Assembly (NCBI GenBank): GCA_024278835.1
Contig: JAJRSK010000036.1
Coordinates: 1 to 64,000, forward strand
DNA: 64,000 nt
From: Campylobacterales bacterium
GTDB lineage: Bacteria > Campylobacterota > Campylobacteria > Campylobacterales > QNZT01
Direction: 5' to 3'
Below are positions 1-9,781 of this stretch, one piece after another (within the stretch, counting starts at the first letter, position 1; each line of letters begins with the position of its first letter). A program made the position numbers and the translations under genes. The notes beneath the pieces were generated by a model. It had not been told where the DNA came from, ran no database searches, and saw only the letters and a program-made list of their open reading frames with translations.

Positions 1-211
1 ACACACGCACATTATCACCCTCTTCTATCATCAGTGCATTTTTATAAAAAAGTGGGATTTCAAAACTATACTCACGTAGACGACTAGGGTCTATCAAGGT
101 AAAAGCAACCCCCTCTTTCTCAAGTCTTGAAAAAAACTCATCTACTTCTGAAAATATTACCTCTTTTATGGTATCAAAACCCAAAATTGGTGAAACTACT
201 TTAAAATTCAC
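1..211 (-). CDS. fliW: FliW flagellar assembly factor, N-terminal part, running off the window start
   Basis: Reverse-strand translation VNFKVVSPILGFDTIKEVIFSEVDEFFSRLEKEGVAFTLIDPSRLREYSFEIPLFYKNALMIEEGDNVRV with a probable GTG start; next to bamD and lon as in other Campylobacterota. Confidence 0.75.
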   Translation of the reverse strand, partial: MNFKVVSPILGFDTIKEVIFSEVDEFFSRLEKEGVAFTLIDPSRLREYSFEIPLFYKNALMIEEGDNVRV

Positions 212-362
212 ATTTAGCTCCCATTAACAGACTTCTTGTAAAATCCTACTTGAATAATTTAACACGAAGTCTATTTTTAATTAATTTAAATTTTATCATC
301 TATTATGTTAATATCGGATTTTTTAACAAAAACTTAGATAAAATCTTGGATTATAATCTATC

Positions 363-1025
363 ATGATAAGGAAACCTATAGTGAAACACTTAACTCTACT
401 ACTCGTTAGTATCTACCTCTTTACGGGATGTGCAAATAAACTGCAAAAAGAAGAAGAACTCTTTAACAAACCTGCTGCATTTTGGTACAAACAAATCATA
501 AAAACAGTGAAGATGGGCAACTTGGATAAAGCAGATGAAGCGTATACTTCTCTCTCTAGTGAACATGTTGCATCTCCCTTGCTAAAAGAAGCCTTGCTTA
601 TCTTGGCACAGGCGCATAAAGAACAAGAAGAGTATATCATGGCAAATTTTTATATAGATGAGTATACAAAGAGATTTGCAAGAAGTAAAAATATTGAATA
701 TTTAAAATACCTAAAAATCGAGTCAAACTACCAATCTTTTAAAAAAATAAATAGAGATCAAAAACTTCTCTTAGACACCATTGCTTCTGCCAATGCCTAT
801 ATTAAAAAGTTTCCAAGTTCTCCTTACAATCCACTTGTACAGACGATGCTGACACGACTTTATCTCACTGAACACATGTTAAACAAAAATATTGCTGCAC
901 TTTATAAAAAGACAGGCAAAAAGAAAGCCGCTGCACTTTATAAAGAAAAAATAGACAATTCTTGGCTCAAAAACACAGATGCTATTGCACCAAAAAGTGG
1001 TTTTTTGGGCAGTATTATAGATTAG
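363..1025 (+). CDS. bamD: BamD-like outer membrane assembly lipoprotein
   Basis: Lipobox-type signal (LLLVSIYLFTGC), TPR-like body, directly upstream of lon. Confidence 0.75.
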   Translation: MIRKPIVKHLTLLLVSIYLFTGCANKLQKEEELFNKPAAFWYKQIIKTVKMGNLDKADEAYTSLSSEHVASPLLKEALLILAQAHKEQEEYIMANFYIDEYTKRFARSKNIEYLKYLKIESNYQSFKKINRDQKLLLDTIASANAYIKKFPSSPYNPLVQTMLTRLYLTEHMLNKNIAALYKKTGKKKAAALYKEKIDNSWLKNTDAIAPKSGFLGSIID

Positions 1026-1035
1026 AAAGGACGAT

Positions 1036-3456
1036 ATGCAACTTAGTAACTATGGAGATTTCCCCACCAAACTGCCTGTCATCGTAGAAGATGAACTTTT
1101 TTTATATCCTTTTATGATATCTCCCATCTTTTTAACACAAGAAAAAGATATCTTAGGGGTCAATCACGCGCTTGAAACTGACTCTTTAGCACTGGTGGTC
1201 ACATCAAAAACAAATCACGAAGGTCAAAGAACCTTTGATGATGTTTTTGATACTGGTGTTATAGGCACTATCATGAGAAAAGTTTCTCTCCCTGATGGAC
1301 GCGTGAAAATACTTTTTCAAGGTTTGGCAAAAGGTAAGATAGTAGAAGCCATACAGGAAGACCCTCTCTTGGCTGTTGTTGATATGATAGAGAGTGAAAG
1401 TGACAATAGCCTTAAAGTCGATGCTACTTTAGAAATCTTAAAGGAGAAAGTACGTACACTCTCCACGGTCTCCAATCTCTTTCATCCCGACCTTTTAAAA
1501 ACTATCGAAGAAAATGATGAACCTAACAGACTAGCCGATCTCATCTCCAGCACTATAAAGCTCAAAAAAGAGCAAGCGTATGCACTTTTTGCCCAAGAGA
1601 GCCTAGAGAAGAGACTCTTTATGTTGATTGAATATATATCAGAAGAGATTAACGCCAACAAACTACAGCGTGAAATCAAATCAAAAGTGCACTCCAAGAT
1701 TGAACAAGTCAATAAAGAGTACTTCTTAAAAGAACAACTCAAACAGATCCAACAAGAGTTAGGGACTGATACACAAAGAGAAGAAGAGATTGAAGAGTAT
1801 CGTCAAAAGCTAGAAGATAAAAAACAATTTTTAAAAGAAGATGCCTATAAAGAGATAAACAAACAGATAGATAGATTTTCTCGTATGCATCCAGACTCTG
1901 CAGATGCTAATGTCATCCAAGGGTATCTTGATTGGGTACTGGATATCCCTTATGGGAAGTATTCAAAACGGAAACTAGATATCCATGAAGTAAAAAAACA
2001 ACTTGAAGCGGATCACTACTCACTTGAAAAACCAAAAGAGCGCATAGAAGAGTATTTTGCTGTCAAAGAATTGATGCAACTTCGGGGTATAAAAAGTGAA
2101 GATAACCAAGCCGCTATCATCTGCTTTGCAGGCCCTCCAGGTGTGGGTAAAACTTCACTTGCTAACTCTATCGCCAAGGCACTTAAGCGTAAACTTGTAC
2201 GTATCGCGCTAGGTGGGTTAGAAGATGTCAATGAGCTTCGAGGACATAGAAGAACCTATATAGGTGCCATGCCTGGACGTATCGTACAAGGACTCATAGA
2301 GGCAAAAGAGATGGATCCGGTGATGGTGCTAGATGAGATAGATAAAGTCGCTCGTGGCCAGCGTGGAGACCCTACATCTGTATTATTAGAGATACTAGAC
2401 CCTGAACAAAACAAAGAATTTCGTGACTATTATCTAAACTTCAACCTTGACCTATCACGCGTAGTATTTATCGCTACGGCCAATGAGATAGGACATATCC
2501 CTGCACCACTTCGTGACCGTATGGAATTTATCTTTTTAAGTTCGTATACGCCACAAGAGAAATTTCAAATCGCTAAAAAATATCTCATTCCACAAGAGTT
2601 AAAAAAGCATGGTCTTAAAAATTCCGAAATAAGCATCAATAAAGCAGCCCTTGAGATGATGATTGCCAACTATACCAGAGAAGCGGGAGTGAGAAACCTA
2701 AGACGAAAAATAGCCGTTATACTGAGAAAAGTAGCCAAACAAATTCTTTTAAATTCAGATATTGGTAAAGTGACCATCACAACAAAAAACCTTCCAGACT
2801 ACTTAGACAAAGAAGTTTTTTCAATCGATGAAAAAGATAAAAAAGATTTAATAGGCGTAGTCAATGGTCTTGCATGGACAAGTGTTGGTGGAGATGTGCT
2901 TAAGATAGAAGCGCTCAAGATTGAGGGCAAAGGTGCTATTCAACTCACCGGAAGTCTTGGTGATGTGATGAAAGAGTCAGCAAGAATTGCACTGAGTGTC
3001 GTAAAAGTACTCATAGACGACAAAAAACTGAAGATTGATACAAAAAAAATTCCACTAACAGCCAAAGAGAAAGCTGACAAAATCACACCAAAAGCAAGTG
3101 ATATCTATAAGCGGTATGATTTACATATCCATGTCCCAGAAGGGGCAACGCCAAAAGATGGACCAAGTGCTGGTGTAGCGATGACTACGGTCATCGCCTC
3201 TATCCTATCAGATACAAAGATACGCGCAGATGTCGCTATGACAGGAGAAGTTACTTTGGTAGGGAAGGTATTGCCTATTGGTGGATTAAAAGAGAAACTT
3301 ATCGCTGCCTATACCGCTAAAATGAAGACCATCATGATACCTATGAAAAACTATGAAAACGACTTAAATGACATACCCGATGAAGTGCTAGATGCACTAG
3401 AGATTATCGGTGTTAAACATGTTGATGAAGTACTCAAAGTAGCACTCGTAAAATAG
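1036..3456 (+). CDS. lon: ATP-dependent endopeptidase Lon
   Basis: 806 aa; Walker A GPPGVGKTS, proteolytic-site region PEGATPKDGPSAGVAM. Confidence 0.97.
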   Translation: MQLSNYGDFPTKLPVIVEDELFLYPFMISPIFLTQEKDILGVNHALETDSLALVVTSKTNHEGQRTFDDVFDTGVIGTIMRKVSLPDGRVKILFQGLAKGKIVEAIQEDPLLAVVDMIESESDNSLKVDATLEILKEKVRTLSTVSNLFHPDLLKTIEENDEPNRLADLISSTIKLKKEQAYALFAQESLEKRLFMLIEYISEEINANKLQREIKSKVHSKIEQVNKEYFLKEQLKQIQQELGTDTQREEEIEEYRQKLEDKKQFLKEDAYKEINKQIDRFSRMHPDSADANVIQGYLDWVLDIPYGKYSKRKLDIHEVKKQLEADHYSLEKPKERIEEYFAVKELMQLRGIKSEDNQAAIICFAGPPGVGKTSLANSIAKALKRKLVRIALGGLEDVNELRGHRRTYIGAMPGRIVQGLIEAKEMDPVMVLDEIDKVARGQRGDPTSVLLEILDPEQNKEFRDYYLNFNLDLSRVVFIATANEIGHIPAPLRDRMEFIFLSSYTPQEKFQIAKKYLIPQELKKHGLKNSEISINKAALEMMIANYTREAGVRNLRRKIAVILRKVAKQILLNSDIGKVTITTKNLPDYLDKEVFSIDEKDKKDLIGVVNGLAWTSVGGDVLKIEALKIEGKGAIQLTGSLGDVMKESARIALSVVKVLIDDKKLKIDTKKIPLTAKEKADKITPKASDIYKRYDLHIHVPEGATPKDGPSAGVAMTTVIASILSDTKIRADVAMTGEVTLVGKVLPIGGLKEKLIAAYTAKMKTIMIPMKNYENDLNDIPDEVLDALEIIGVKHVDEVLKVALVK

Positions 3457-3463
3457 AAATTTG

Positions 3464-3485
3464 AAGAGTCCTTAACCGGACTCTT
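3464..3485. terminator. Bidirectional terminator hairpin between convergent lon and NUDIX genes
   Basis: AAGAGTCC-TTAACC-GGACTCTT followed by TTT. Confidence 0.75.
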
Positions 3486-4055
3486 TTACCTCTTATTTTC
3501 AAAAAACCAATAAAAAGAAAATAATAACCCTGGTGTTTTAGCGAGGCTCTCATCAAACATAAATGTTTGTGTCTCTTTTAAAGGGAGATAAATCACCTCT
3601 ATCTCTTCATGGTCTATGCCACCACCCGCACCTTTTTTCATCTTTTCATTGATTTTCGCATAATAAACCGTCTGTTTTCCACCAGCAAATCCAACTGCTG
3701 TGTGAAAAGCAGTAATTTTCTCTATGGCTTCAAGTGGCACTTCATAGCCACACTCTTCCATGATTTCTTCTTGCGCAATCACCTTGATATCTTTGGCTTT
3801 ATCTACTAATCCTGCACATAATTCATAGGTATAGCCGTCATTGTTGTGCATGAAAATCGCTGGTCGAAACTGCTTTACCAAGACAAAAGCATCTTTTTCT
3901 TCATGATAAAGTAAGATAGAGACAGAATCATGCGTATTGGCTATCTCCCAAGTTTTTTCGATGCCACTTTGCACATAGGTGATGAGACGCGGTTTAATGA
4001 ACTGTGGATTTTCACAGGGTTCTATTTTGATTATTTTTATGCTATCAGTAGCCAT
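3486..4055 (-). CDS. NUDIX hydrolase (ADP-ribose/UDP-sugar pyrophosphatase type)
   Basis: NUDIX-like box around ELCAGLVDKAKDIKVIAQEEIMEECGY. Confidence 0.85.
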   Translation of the reverse strand: MATDSIKIIKIEPCENPQFIKPRLITYVQSGIEKTWEIANTHDSVSILLYHEEKDAFVLVKQFRPAIFMHNNDGYTYELCAGLVDKAKDIKVIAQEEIMEECGYEVPLEAIEKITAFHTAVGFAGGKQTVYYAKINEKMKKGAGGGIDHEEIEVIYLPLKETQTFMFDESLAKTPGLLFSFYWFFENKR

Positions 4056-5407
4056 TTTGCAAGTCCTAAAAAGCTAAAAAATCCAACAACATCTGTTACT
4101 GTTGTTAAGATAACCGTACTACCAACAGCGGGGTCAATGTTGGCACGTTTGAGCACCAATGGCACGACTGCACCAAATAAACCAGCTGCAAAAAGATTAA
4201 CTACCATAGACAAGGCGATGACGACACCAAGCATAGGAATACCAAACCACACATATGCCACTAACCCTAAAATAACAGCAAAGATAGCACCATTGGCAAG
4301 TGCCAAGCTTACCTCTTTTTTTATCGTCTCTTTGGCATTTTCTAGTTCGATATCACCTAGCGCTAGCCGTCTTACAGTAACCGTCAGCGTCTGCGTACCA
4401 GCATTGCCACCCATGGAAGCAACGATAGGCATAAGAACTGCCAATGCAACAAAAGTTTGTATCGTTTCATCAAAGTATTGGATAACAAATGACGCTAAAA
4501 TCGCGGTGATGAGATTTAGCAAGAGCCAAGAACCCCGTTTTTTCCCAGCCTCAAAGAAATTCTCCTCTTCCTCGGCTTCATCATCAACACCGGCTAAGTT
4601 ATAGATTTGTTCTGTGGCACTCTCTTGGAGAACATCATAAATATCATCAGACGTGATACGTCCTACCAATTCACCATGATAATTGACAACTGGAGCAACT
4701 GACAAATCATGTTCTTTGAAAAACTGTGCTACATCATCGATATCTTCATCATCTTTGACATATTGGGACTTATAATCCTCTTCTTGTTCTAAAAGCATCT
4801 CTTTATAGGTTTTAGAAAAATCAAAAGTAATCAAGTCTTGAAAGGGAATCGTAAACATCAACTTACCAAAGGTTCCCACGATAAAAACATTATGTGTATC
4901 TATCAACCTATCATCTTTTTTATGTTCTTTAAGTCTAGCTATAGAGTCTTGTATCACTTCATCATAAGAGGCTGAAAAAAGCTCTGTCTGCATATATGCA
5001 CCCGCTTGATTTTCATCATAGCGTTTAAGCTTCTTGATCTCTTCTTGATCTTCTTCATCAAGAGAAGAAAGAATCGCATCTGCTTTTTCCTGATCAATAT
5101 CTTCAATATCTTGAATCAAATCCGTTGCATCATCACTATCAAGTTCCCCGATGACCTCTGCCATCTCATGATGAGGAAGTTCATTAATAACATTTTTAAG
5201 ATGTTTTTCTGGAAGTTCTAAGGCAATATCACCAAGATATTCGTTTGGAATCTTTTGTAGGTATGCATTGAAAAGTGTCTCATCACTTTTATGTATCTGC
5301 TTAAGTGCCTTTGCTATCTCCGTAGCAGAGATATTTGTATGGGCTGGGTCTTCTAAGAAGCCCTCTAAAAGATTGATGTAGCTCTCTATCTCTTTATCTA
5401 TTGGCAT
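4037..5407 (-). CDS. mgtE: Magnesium transporter MgtE
   Basis: 456 aa; MgtE N domain, CBS pair, C-terminal membrane domain with MPIVASMGGNAGTQ. Confidence 0.93.
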   Translation of the reverse strand: MPIDKEIESYINLLEGFLEDPAHTNISATEIAKALKQIHKSDETLFNAYLQKIPNEYLGDIALELPEKHLKNVINELPHHEMAEVIGELDSDDATDLIQDIEDIDQEKADAILSSLDEEDQEEIKKLKRYDENQAGAYMQTELFSASYDEVIQDSIARLKEHKKDDRLIDTHNVFIVGTFGKLMFTIPFQDLITFDFSKTYKEMLLEQEEDYKSQYVKDDEDIDDVAQFFKEHDLSVAPVVNYHGELVGRITSDDIYDVLQESATEQIYNLAGVDDEAEEEENFFEAGKKRGSWLLLNLITAILASFVIQYFDETIQTFVALAVLMPIVASMGGNAGTQTLTVTVRRLALGDIELENAKETIKKEVSLALANGAIFAVILGLVAYVWFGIPMLGVVIALSMVVNLFAAGLFGAVVPLVLKRANIDPAVGSTVILTTVTDVVGFFSFLGLAKWLLIA

Positions 5408-5433
5408 AAAAAGCTCCCTCCCACATTTGTTTT

Positions 5434-5490
5434 AGGGCACTTCGAAAAACCTAGTGATGTTATGAGTATCTAGGGTTTTCAAGGTGCCCT
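5434..5490. repeat. Long imperfect inverted repeat (hairpin) between mgtE and the M23 peptidase gene
   Basis: AGGGCACTTCGAAAAACCTAG ... CTAGGGTTTTCAAGGTGCCCT. Confidence 0.7.
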
Positions 5491-5509
5491 TTAATATATC
5501 AAACTTTTA

Positions 5510-6730
5510 CTAAACGGCATCTTTAGTACTGTTTTCTTCCGATGAGTCTAACTCCTCAAGGGATACCCCTACCTTACTACTACATTTATCTACCTCAAGT
5601 AAATTTTTCATCTTTTGCATATAAATTTTTGTGCTTGCATTAAATGCAGCTCTTTTACTACCACTTAAGCCTTTGGTAAAGACTATTTTCAGAGCAGGAT
5701 TTATCCAACGATTATTGAGACTCAAACCAAAGTGAAGGTGTGGGCCTGTACTTCTACCAGTATTGCCAGAGCGCGCGATAAGTTGCCCTGTTTTTACTTT
5801 TTGTCCTACATGCACTTTGTAACTATTAAGATGGGCATATAGTGTTTTATAACCTGAAGCGTGTTTAAGTACCACCGTCTTACCATATCCACCTTTTCTA
5901 CCAGCAAATATCACTTTGCCTGAATATGCTGCTTTGATAGCTGTACCTATCGGTGTGGCGTAATCTATACCATGGTGTGCGCGATAACGCTTTAATATAG
6001 GATGCCATCTCTTTTGGGTAAAACGCGAAGAGATACGTTTATAACGACAAGGTACAATAAAAGAAGAGGTGTTTGTGGTTTTACCCTTTTGGTCATAATA
6101 CTTTCCATCAAGAGCCAAAAACTGATATCTTTTTTTGCCACCCTCTTCTATCATCGCTGCTTCTATCTTTTGTTCACCAAAAAACTTTCCTAATCTTTTT
6201 TTCTCTGTATAGTAGACGATTAGCTTATCACCCAAACGAATCTTTTTAAAATTTACTATTTTGCGAAAAAGTTGTGTGATAGCCAAAGAGAGTTCATAGT
6301 TTTCTGTCTTTTTTAAGATATCTTTAGAAGGGATATCCTCAAAAGTAATCATTAGGGATTTTTTATTGGTCTCATAGATGATTGGGATGACAGAAGCCTT
6401 ATATTCACCATCTTCCCCTATCATGATATGTAACTCTAACTCGTCATTGAGAGGTAGTAATACTTGTTCTATCTGTCCATTTTCATCTTTAAGAACTTGA
6501 TAAAGGGTATTGATACGAATATCCGCTAAGAGTTTTTCATCTTCAGAATCTAGTTCATAGTATAGCTTCAGAGGAATCATGTTTTCTTGTAAAAAAGCCA
6601 AGAGTGTTTCGCCTCTCCCCCAAACCTTATCTTGCACCATTTTATGACTTAAAGGCACCGCAAAAAGTGAATTGAGAAACAGAAAAGTGAGAAAAAAAAG
6701 TGTTTTAAACAAGTGTAAAAATCCCCTCAT
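5510..6730 (-). CDS. M23-family murein endopeptidase
   Basis: HHGIDYATPIGT and HLHFG peptidase motifs, N-terminal signal. Confidence 0.92.
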   Translation of the reverse strand: MRGFLHLFKTLFFLTFLFLNSLFAVPLSHKMVQDKVWGRGETLLAFLQENMIPLKLYYELDSEDEKLLADIRINTLYQVLKDENGQIEQVLLPLNDELELHIMIGEDGEYKASVIPIIYETNKKSLMITFEDIPSKDILKKTENYELSLAITQLFRKIVNFKKIRLGDKLIVYYTEKKRLGKFFGEQKIEAAMIEEGGKKRYQFLALDGKYYDQKGKTTNTSSFIVPCRYKRISSRFTQKRWHPILKRYRAHHGIDYATPIGTAIKAAYSGKVIFAGRKGGYGKTVVLKHASGYKTLYAHLNSYKVHVGQKVKTGQLIARSGNTGRSTGPHLHFGLSLNNRWINPALKIVFTKGLSGSKRAAFNASTKIYMQKMKNLLEVDKCSSKVGVSLEELDSSEENSTKDAV

Positions 6731-6804
6731 ATTTTATGAATCGTAGTATACTAAAAGTAAATAAATTTTTTTGTATAATAAGTCAAAAATATAGAAGGTA
6801 CTTA

Positions 6805-7524
6805 ATGAAAAATATTTTCACACTCTTAACATTACTCAGCGTAACACTTTTTGCACAAGTGGATTTTAGCCCTTATAAAACAGATATTCTTTCACTCGAG
6901 AAAGATACTGTTAGCATTAAAGGTTCTGCAAACATTGCACTGGGTGCTACGGGTGTTATTATCCACTCCTTTGATGAAAGCCATCAAACTATCATCGCCA
7001 ATGTGGAAGTTATCAAACGAGAGGGCGATACACTTCGCTTAAAAGTCTCTTCATTTAATGCTATTCCACAAGAAGCACTTCCTACATACAACATTGCTCC
7101 CAAAATAGGTGACAGTGTGATTTTAAACTTTTTATATAACAGAGCCATGGCAATAGTACCTGATGAGGAGACCTATAAACTAGTGACAAAAAGTTATAAG
7201 ACCTTTACGTGGATTCATCCGGATATCTTTGCCACTAAGTTAGCCAAGTCCTATAATCCTACACCAACAAGAGAGATATTTCAAGAAGAGTGTATTGCAC
7301 AAAATGTAGGGCTATTGCTATTTGCCATCAAAGGCAAAGGTCACTTTGTAGATTGTCACAGTTTTAAAACCATCAATACTATTCCTCTCCCTGAGGCAAG
7401 TTCAGTAAAGCTCCCTTTTTATAGTCGCTTAGCTGCGATAAAAGGAAGAATATTTGGACTTTTTGGTGGTAAAGGTGTGATAAATTATGACAGCTTTTAT
7501 AGCAAATTATTAGAGGATAAATAA
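6805..7524 (+). CDS. Exported protein resembling the Campylobacterota plasminogen-binding (PgbA/PgbB N-terminal) family
   Basis: Signal peptide MKNIFTLLTLLSVTLFAQ; position M23-pgb-glcD-rbn matches the Campylobacter order; start chosen inside ORF 6736..7524. Confidence 0.6.
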   Translation: MKNIFTLLTLLSVTLFAQVDFSPYKTDILSLEKDTVSIKGSANIALGATGVIIHSFDESHQTIIANVEVIKREGDTLRLKVSSFNAIPQEALPTYNIAPKIGDSVILNFLYNRAMAIVPDEETYKLVTKSYKTFTWIHPDIFATKLAKSYNPTPTREIFQEECIAQNVGLLLFAIKGKGHFVDCHSFKTINTIPLPEASSVKLPFYSRLAAIKGRIFGLFGGKGVINYDSFYSKLLEDK

Positions 7525-8906
7525 TGCTAGATAAAAAATATCTCAAAGCCTTTAAAAAGATTGTTGGTGATGACAATGTGTATGATGACAAGGCTCATAT
7601 GATTGCCTACTCTTACGATGCCACACGTACACGTTATGAGCCTGACGCAGTTATCTTTCCTAGAGATGAAGATGATGTTTCCAAGATACTTGCCTATTGT
7701 AATGAACATGCCATCGTTATTACCCCTCGTGGTGCTGGGTCTGGCTTTACAGGTGGAGCACTACCTGCCAATGGTGGTATCGTTCTTGCCATGGAAAAAT
7801 ATATGAATAAAATCATAGAAATCGACCTTCAAAATATGTTAGCCATCGTACAACCGGGTGTTATCAACATGGATTTACAAAAGCATGTTGAGGAGCTAGG
7901 ACTTTTTTATCCACCAGATCCCGCTTCTGAACAGTACTCCACACTAGGAGGCAATGTCAGTGAAAATGCAGGGGGTATGCGTGCTGCCAAGTATGGCATC
8001 ACTAAAGATTATGTCATGGCGCTTCGCGCTGTACGCCCCAATGGCGACATCATCAGAGCAGGAAAACGTACTATCAAGGATGTTGCTGGTTATAATGTCG
8101 CAGGGATTTTGATAGCGAGTGAGGGTACGCTTGCTGTCATCACAGAAATCACGCTCAAGCTCTTACCAAAACCACAATTTGCCAAATCCTATATGGCAGT
8201 CTTTCCTAGTGTGGACAATGCAATGAACGCTGTCTTTAAATCACTCGCGGCGGGTGCAAATCCAGTGGCAATGGAATTCATCGATTCTCTTGCTGTCAAA
8301 GCTATTAAAGAGAAACTTGGCGTTGAACTACCTGAAGATGCTGGTGCACTTCTCATCGGTGATGTCGACGGCAACGTAACAGAGGAAGTTGCTTTTCAGA
8401 TAGAGACACTACAAAACTCTTTTAAGGAAAATGGCTGTTCTGCCTTTTTGGTAGCAGAGGATACAAAAGAGAGAGAAGAGATTTGGTACGCCAGACGCAA
8501 TGTCTCACAATGTGTCACCGTCTATGGCTCTAAAAAGCTCAATGAAGATATCTCCGTACCACGGAGTCTGCTTCCTGAGGCACTCAAAGAGATTTATAAA
8601 ATAGGTGAAAAATATGGCTTTTCTGTACCCTGCTTTGGGCATGCGGGTGATGGCAATATCCATGTCAATGTCATGGTCGATGGCAGCGATGAAAAACAGT
8701 TATCCGATGGGCACAAAGCTATCGAAGAAATTTTTCAACTCGTCGTCGATATGGGGGGTACGCTTAGTGGGGAGCATGGTATCGGTCTCTCTAAAGCACC
8801 ATTTATGGATATCGCCTTTAGCAAAGAAGAGAGTCAACTTTTTGCGGATATCAAAAAAGCCTTTGACCCTAACAATATCTTAAACCCGGGGAAGATGGGA
8901 CTATGA
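7524..8906 (+). CDS. glcD: FAD-linked oxidase, glycolate oxidase subunit GlcD type
   Basis: PRGAGSGFTGGALP, GHAGDGNIHVNV, GEHGIG motifs. Confidence 0.92.
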   Translation: MLDKKYLKAFKKIVGDDNVYDDKAHMIAYSYDATRTRYEPDAVIFPRDEDDVSKILAYCNEHAIVITPRGAGSGFTGGALPANGGIVLAMEKYMNKIIEIDLQNMLAIVQPGVINMDLQKHVEELGLFYPPDPASEQYSTLGGNVSENAGGMRAAKYGITKDYVMALRAVRPNGDIIRAGKRTIKDVAGYNVAGILIASEGTLAVITEITLKLLPKPQFAKSYMAVFPSVDNAMNAVFKSLAAGANPVAMEFIDSLAVKAIKEKLGVELPEDAGALLIGDVDGNVTEEVAFQIETLQNSFKENGCSAFLVAEDTKEREEIWYARRNVSQCVTVYGSKKLNEDISVPRSLLPEALKEIYKIGEKYGFSVPCFGHAGDGNIHVNVMVDGSDEKQLSDGHKAIEEIFQLVVDMGGTLSGEHGIGLSKAPFMDIAFSKEESQLFADIKKAFDPNNILNPGKMGL

Positions 8907-9781
8907 GAGAAGCGGTTGGTAAAGCACCTTTAGGCAAAAGACTAAAAGCATTCTTTATCGACCACAACCTTTTACACTATGCCTCCTCGCTTAGCTTTCA
9001 TACGCTTTTAGCATTGATTCCTATCATGATACTCTCCTTTTTTATCTTTTCTCAGCTACCGGAGTTTGAGACAACCTTGGAAAATGTCAAAGCTTTTATC
9101 TTCTCTTCTATCATGCCTGTAAGGCAAGAGATGATATCAAGCTACATAGATACCTTTATGCAAAATACAGAACAATTAGGCTACATGGGAATTGCCTTTG
9201 TACTCTATGTTTCTTTGATGTTTTTTGATGACTTTGAATATGTCGTTAATAAGATATTTAGGATACATCCACGTGGCTTTTGGCACTCTATCTCTATCTA
9301 TCTGTTCTTTACGATTATGATGCCTTTAGGACTAGGAATCTCCCTCTTTCTCTCCATACAAGCCAATATCTTATTGCATAGCTACCAGTACACATCTGAT
9401 ATCAACTTGTTAGCCCTCACCTCTTATCTCATCGCATGGTTTCTCTTTTTGATACTCTATCTCATCGCACCAAACATAAAAGTAAAGTTTAAAAATGCAT
9501 TCATAGCCTCCTTTGCCGCCTCTGCTGTCTGGTTTTCTTCAAAATCACTTTTTTTCTACTATGTCACCTACAACAAAACGTATACCAGTATCTATGGTTC
9601 ATTTTCAACGATTATGTTTTTTGCTATTTGGATTTATCTTTCATGGATGATATTTCTCTATGGAGTGAAACTCACCTACCTCTTAAACAATCAGAAAAAA
9701 ACTCAGAAGGACAGACGCGAAAAGGAACAAAAAGCGGTAATGAAATATAGCCAAAAACGAAGAGAATACATACAGCGCTAA
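8903..9781 (+). CDS. YihY/Rbn-family inner membrane protein
   Basis: Multi-helix membrane protein with YASSLSFHTLLALIPI signature. Confidence 0.88.
   Translation: MREAVGKAPLGKRLKAFFIDHNLLHYASSLSFHTLLALIPIMILSFFIFSQLPEFETTLENVKAFIFSSIMPVRQEMISSYIDTFMQNTEQLGYMGIAFVLYVSLMFFDDFEYVVNKIFRIHPRGFWHSISIYLFFTIMMPLGLGISLFLSIQANILLHSYQYTSDINLLALTSYLIAWFLFLILYLIAPNIKVKFKNAFIASFAASAVWFSSKSLFFYYVTYNKTYTSIYGSFSTIMFFAIWIYLSWMIFLYGVKLTYLLNNQKKTQKDRREKEQKAVMKYSQKRREYIQR

Noticed and set aside
3930-4604. 224-aa plus-strand ORF opposite mgtE and the NUDIX gene
   Set aside because: Antisense to well-supported genes; low-complexity Ser/Thr/Ala/Lys composition typical of a shadow ORF.
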